Source: Paracoccus acridae (GTDB lineage: Bacteria > Pseudomonadota > Alphaproteobacteria > Rhodobacterales > Rhodobacteraceae). Taken from it: 35,336 nucleotides of DNA. Below the pieces are notes generated by a model, which made no database searches, was not told the origin of the DNA, and worked only from the letters and a program-made list of their open reading frames with translations. The first letter of the stretch is position 1; the number at the start of each line of letters is the position of its first letter. Below are positions 32,593 to 35,336 of the stretch, piece by piece. The translations under genes and the position numbers were made by a program. Location of the stretch: positions 1 to 35,336 of the forward strand of contig NZ_BMIV01000022.1 of NCBI RefSeq assembly GCF_014642735.1. The letters are read 5' to 3'.

Positions 32593-33342
32593 TCACGCGG
32601 CAAGGCCAACGCGCCTGCGGATCGTTTCATCCCTCAGCGAGACTTCAGCCCCCAGGAACTCGTCCCCGTCCGGGCCGCACAGCCAGACAAGCGCCCGCGC
32701 CGGCCATTCGGGCGGAATATGCACCGACCAGTCAAGTTGGCTGACCGGATTGACCCCGCTTCTTCGGATGCTGTCCTGCATGTCCGTCGCCACGGTTCCA
32801 GGCGAAAGGCTGATGGCGCGGATGCCGTCGCCGCGCGCCTCGTGATCCAAGGCACGGGTCAGCATCCAGGCCCCGGCCTTGCTGGCGCAATACGCGCTCC
32901 AGCCTTGCTGGGGGTTATGGGCAGCGCCCGACCCGACGGCCAGGATCGTCCCGCCGCCTTGGGCGCGCATCACCGGAAGGGCGGCACGCATCCCATGAAA
33001 GACCCCCTTCAGGTTGACGTCGATGGCCTGTCCCCAGTCATCCACGTCGGCTTCGGCAAGTCCAGCGATGGGGCCGATCACACCAGCATTGTTCACAAGG
33101 ACATCAAGCCGGCCGAAGCGATGACAAACCTTGGCCACCGCATCCTCCATGTCCCCAGCCCGCGCGATATCGCCGGAAAAGGCGAACCCGCCGATCTCTG
33201 CTGCAAGATCATCCACCGCGCTTCTGTTCCGGGCCATGACTCCGACCAGGGCGCCCGCCTTGGCGAAAGCACGCGCCGAAGCGGCGCCGATGCCGCGGCT
33301 TGCCCCGGTGACGAGAACCACCCTGCCATCAAGGTTGACCAT
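32593..33342 (-). CDS. SDR-family oxidoreductase (3-oxoacyl-ACP-reductase-like)
   Basis: This 249-residue classical short-chain dehydrogenase begins at the ATG at 33342, which has a perfect ribosome-binding site (AAGGAGGATAGG); the longer frame from 33408 lacks one. Motifs: cofactor TGASRGIG (about 12-19), NNAGVIG (about 87-93), the catalytic Ser region LAVGSGAAHNP and YCASKAGA with the Tyr-Lys pair, followed by SLSPGTVATDMQ. The C-terminus retains the WLCGPDGDEFLGAEVSL substrate-loop pattern. The substrate is undetermined; automated tools would call it a generic NAD(P)-dependent dehydrogenase. It is monocistronic and diverges from the serine hydrolase gene. Confidence 0.9.
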   Translation of the reverse strand: MVNLDGRVVLVTGASRGIGAASARAFAKAGALVGVMARNRSAVDDLAAEIGGFAFSGDIARAGDMEDAVAKVCHRFGRLDVLVNNAGVIGPIAGLAEADVDDWGQAIDVNLKGVFHGMRAALPVMRAQGGGTILAVGSGAAHNPQQGWSAYCASKAGAWMLTRALDHEARGDGIRAISLSPGTVATDMQDSIRRSGVNPVSQLDWSVHIPPEWPARALVWLCGPDGDEFLGAEVSLRDETIRRRVGLAA

Positions 33343-33495
33343 CCTATCCTCCTTAGATTTCATGCCGGGATTCGATGCTCTGTCGCCCTGAGCCCTCAAC
33401 AAAATCACTCAGACGATTTGTGCAGCAAAGTTCCCGGTCTATTGCATAACCTGCAGACTTGGACAACGATCCTGAAAACATGAGGGGAGGCGGGA

Positions 33496-34722
33496 ATGCG
33501 CGGATTGGGAGCGACACGGGTACTGCTTGCGGCGACGGCACTGAGCCTGGCATGGACAGCGACGGCGATTGCCAAAGACTATCCTCATGCCAGCGAACCC
33601 ATCGGCACCGTCGAGCAGATCTATGACGGGCATCTGACGCCGGATCTGGCGGTCAGCACCTTCCGCAACATCGACCGTCTGTTCCCGGTTCGCATCATCG
33701 AAGCGGGGGACACGCCGCGCGTCCTTCCCCAAGCGCCACAGGACCTTGTGGCCATGGTATCCTTCGACATCGATGGCACGACTTATGACCTTTATGATTT
33801 CCTGGCGCTCGACAACGTGACCGGGCTGATCGTGCTGAAGGATGGCGAGGTCGTTTATGAAACCTATCAGCGCGGCAATACGCCCGAGACTCGCTGGATG
33901 TCGATGTCGGTCGCGAAGTCCATCACCTCGACGCTGGTGGGTGCGGCGATCAAGGATGGGCATATCGACAGCCTGGATGACATGGTGGTCGATTATGTCC
34001 CCAGCTTGAAGGGCAGCGCTTATGACGGGGTCAGCATCCTCGACATCCTGCGCATGGCTTCAGGAGTGCAGTGGAACGAGACCTACACCGATCCGCAGTC
34101 CGACCGCCGCGACCTGCTGCGGGCACAGATCGCACAAGAGCCAGGGGCCGCCATGAAGGTCATGGCCGCGCTGCCTCGTGCCAGCGAGCCCGGTACGGCC
34201 CATACCTATTCGACTGGCGAGACGCAGGTCCTGGGGGAAATCGTCCGGGGTGCAGTCGGCAAGCCTCTGGCCGAGTATCTGTCCGAAAAGATCTGGCAGC
34301 CTTACGGGATGGAGGCCGATGCGAACTGGTGGCTGGATTCTCCTGACGGGGTCGAGATCGGGGGCAGCGGCCTGTCGGCCACGTTGCGCGATTTCGCACG
34401 CTTTGGTCAGTTCTTCCTGGAAGGCGGGGTGATCGACGGCAAGCCTGTTCTGCCTGATGGTTGGACCGAGGAGGCGGGCAAGCCGCAGACGCTGAAGGAT
34501 GGCAGCGTGATCGAATACGGCCTGATGTGGTGGCCCGGCTGGACCGAAGCCTCGATCCCCGACAAGGCCTTTGCGGCGATCGGCATCCAGGGCCAGAACA
34601 TCTATATCAACCCGACCAGGAACATCGTCATAGCCACGCACATGTCACAGCCAAAGCCCGTCGGGAAAGAGCCGATCGACCCGCTGGTGTTCTTTGACGC
34701 TGTTGCCGAGGCGTTGGAGTAA
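33496..34722 (+). CDS. Secreted class C beta-lactamase-fold serine hydrolase (6-aminohexanoate-dimer hydrolase/esterase-like)
   Basis: This 408-residue protein has a signal peptide cleaved after TAIA (about residue 26). The catalytic SxxK is S138-V-A-K141 within RWMSMSVAKSIT, and the Tyr of the YxN/YxS motif is Y238 in HTYSTGETQ, where Ser-Thr replaces Ser-Asn. FAAIGIQGQNIYIN near the end stands for the KTG region (QGQ). These features match the NylB/EstB-like branch that splits amides or esters rather than beta-lactams. A ribosome-binding site (GGGGAGGCGGGA) precedes the ATG. It acts in the periplasm; possibly it makes smaller amides that the nearby peptide-type importer takes up, but this link is inferred only from proximity. 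Confidence 0.85.
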   Translation: MRGLGATRVLLAATALSLAWTATAIAKDYPHASEPIGTVEQIYDGHLTPDLAVSTFRNIDRLFPVRIIEAGDTPRVLPQAPQDLVAMVSFDIDGTTYDLYDFLALDNVTGLIVLKDGEVVYETYQRGNTPETRWMSMSVAKSITSTLVGAAIKDGHIDSLDDMVVDYVPSLKGSAYDGVSILDILRMASGVQWNETYTDPQSDRRDLLRAQIAQEPGAAMKVMAALPRASEPGTAHTYSTGETQVLGEIVRGAVGKPLAEYLSEKIWQPYGMEADANWWLDSPDGVEIGGSGLSATLRDFARFGQFFLEGGVIDGKPVLPDGWTEEAGKPQTLKDGSVIEYGLMWWPGWTEASIPDKAFAAIGIQGQNIYINPTRNIVIATHMSQPKPVGKEPIDPLVFFDAVAEALE

Positions 34723-34824
34723 GGGCAGATGGACCCTTGCACCAACTGGCTGGATCTCTGACGCGCTCGGAACTCCCTGCGACGTGAAAATCTGAAGCAT
34801 GGCCATCGAGGGAGGGTGCCTTTG

Positions 34825-34945
34825 ATGGCGGTTGAGATCACGCGAAGGGATATGTCGGCCAGCGAACCTCGGGCGAAGGCGGATCGCACAAAGGACGCGA
34901 AGGGGCGCGGCGGATGCTGGCGATTGCTCTGGTTCTGAAAGGCGC
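34825..34945 (+). pseudogene. IS630-family transposase, N-terminal remnant (frameshifted)
   Basis: ATG at 34825 after GGGAGGGTG opens MAVEITRRDMSASEPRAKAD then RTKDAK, and in a second frame RRMLAIALVLKGA, the conserved opening of IS630-type transposases (helix-turn-helix before the usual RTEAA block). One frameshift near 34910 and loss of everything after about 40 codons make it a scar. It continues directly into a serine-recombinase remnant. Confidence 0.55.
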
Positions 34946-34949
34946 AAAG

Positions 34950-35215
34950 GTCTGCCTTCTGGAGGCCTTGGCGGAGAGTCCGGAACTGCCTGCCCTGCGT
35001 CTGCACCCCAGCCTTACTAAGCTTTATCGAGAGAAGATCTCCGGCTTGGCTGCAGCGCTGTCGGGCCCGGCGGCCAGGCTCCAGGCCATCTAAGCGCTGT
35101 GCGGTTTGATCTCCGGGATCGGGCTGATGCCCGCCGCTTTGGGTGGTGGGGAGATGCTGCGTGGAGGTTGTGGATTTGCTGGCGGCGATCGAGCTCCGGG
35201 GCGAGGCGTCGCGGA
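34950..35215 (+). pseudogene. Large serine recombinase, C-terminal remnant
   Basis: The frame from about 34950 reads ELPALRLHPSLTKLYREKIS then GLAAALSGPAARLQAI before a stop at 35091-35093. Large serine recombinases have a very similar coiled-coil region (APRLHPNLAEVYRRKVxxLxEAL). After the stop, other frames read LCGLISGIGLMPA and VVDLLAAIELRGEASRIF, resembling the recombinase tail (LRGLIxxIxLxP ... IELxGELAxIL) with frameshifts. Catalytic and zinc domains are missing. Lying next to a tRNA gene and an IS630 scar, it marks an old integration site. Confidence 0.5.
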
Positions 35216-35242
35216 TCTTTCAGCCCAATGGCGGACATGCGA

Positions 35243-35267
35243 AAGCCCTCGCGTTTGGCGAGGGCTT
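35243..35267 (-). terminator. Terminator hairpin downstream of the tRNA gene
   Basis: A perfect ten-base stem (AAGCCCTCGC / GCGAGGGCTT) with a five-base loop lies 12 bases downstream of the tRNA 3' end on the minus strand. The short T-run (CTTTCG) after the stem supports a terminator for the tRNA transcript. Confidence 0.65.
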
Positions 35268-35279
35268 GATGGGGAATGT

Positions 35280-35336
35280 TGGTTGCGGGGGCAGGATTTG
35301 AACCTGCGGCCTTCAGGTTATGAGCCTGACGAGCTA
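35280..35336 (-). tRNA. Initiator tRNA-fMet(CAT), 3' part (cut by window edge)
   Basis: The minus strand reads from the D-arm end TAGCTCGTCAGG through anticodon loop CTCATAA (anticodon CAT), T-arm GGTTCAAATCC and acceptor strand CCCCGCA to the encoded CCA-type end ACCA. The acceptor strand CCCCGCAACCA, with A at position 72, is typical of initiator tRNA, and the D-arm/anticodon arrangement matches too. The anticodon stem is AGG/CCT and not the usual GGG/CCC, a variant known from alphaproteobacterial initiators. The first 20 or so bases lie outside the window. Confidence 0.88.

Noticed and set aside
1..35336. CRISPR arrays, prophage structural genes, replication origin
   Set aside because: No regularly spaced direct repeats, no capsid, tail or portal-like proteins, and no replication initiator or iteron cluster were seen.

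Overview
The window is GC-rich throughout (roughly 65 percent by eye), uses G/C-ending codons and contains class-typical alphaproteobacterial genes. Its gene set and a tRNA-fMet with an A-G-G anticodon stem fit a member of the Rhodobacteraceae, most likely Paracoccus or a close relative. The genus is an inference from recognised protein families, not from a database search.

Layout. Positions 1-253 hold two abutting insertion-sequence scars (IS3 family start, IS110 family end). Next come a 52-residue CxxCxGxG miniprotein and an M14-type zinc deacylase. From about 2015 to 10763 lies the most interesting region, a tightly packed plus-strand operon. It encodes a HAD-UbiA fusion (decaprenyl-phosphate phosphoribosyltransferase-like), a GtrA-family flippase-like protein, a DprE1-like FAD oxidase, a DprE2-like SDR, and three tandem paralogous polytopic membrane proteins with GT-C glycosyltransferase features. 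A GT87-type membrane glycosyltransferase converges on it, followed upstream on the minus strand by a 45-residue membrane miniprotein and a membrane-bound PQQ glucose dehydrogenase. The first four genes reproduce the mycobacterial route to polyprenyl-phosphoryl-arabinofuranose (Rv3806c, Rv3789, Rv3790, Rv3791). The neighbouring membrane proteins are natural candidates for transferases that use this donor in the periplasm. I regard this as a candidate, apparently uncharacterised, lipid-linked arabinosylation system.

From 14431 to 15600 there is a gene-poor stretch with a possible gene fragment and a frameshifted ATP-grasp CoA-ligase pseudogene. A tripartite tricarboxylate transporter operon follows (prpF-like isomerase, tctC, tctB, tctA, terminator), with a divergent LysR regulator. 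Positions 20816-21300 contain an eroded IS21-type istA remnant next to an orphan nucleotidyltransferase-fold gene preceded by a palindrome.

From 22637 to 31628 a minus-strand operon encodes an M81 metallopeptidase, a peptide-type ABC importer (binding protein, two permeases, a fused double ATPase) and two M20 hydrolases. It reads as an import-and-hydrolyse module for a peptide-like or N-acyl amino compound. A divergent IclR regulator probably controls it. An SDR oxidoreductase and a secreted class C beta-lactamase-fold hydrolase follow. The window ends in a chimeric IS630/serine-recombinase scar, a terminator, and the 3' part of an initiator tRNA gene on the minus strand.
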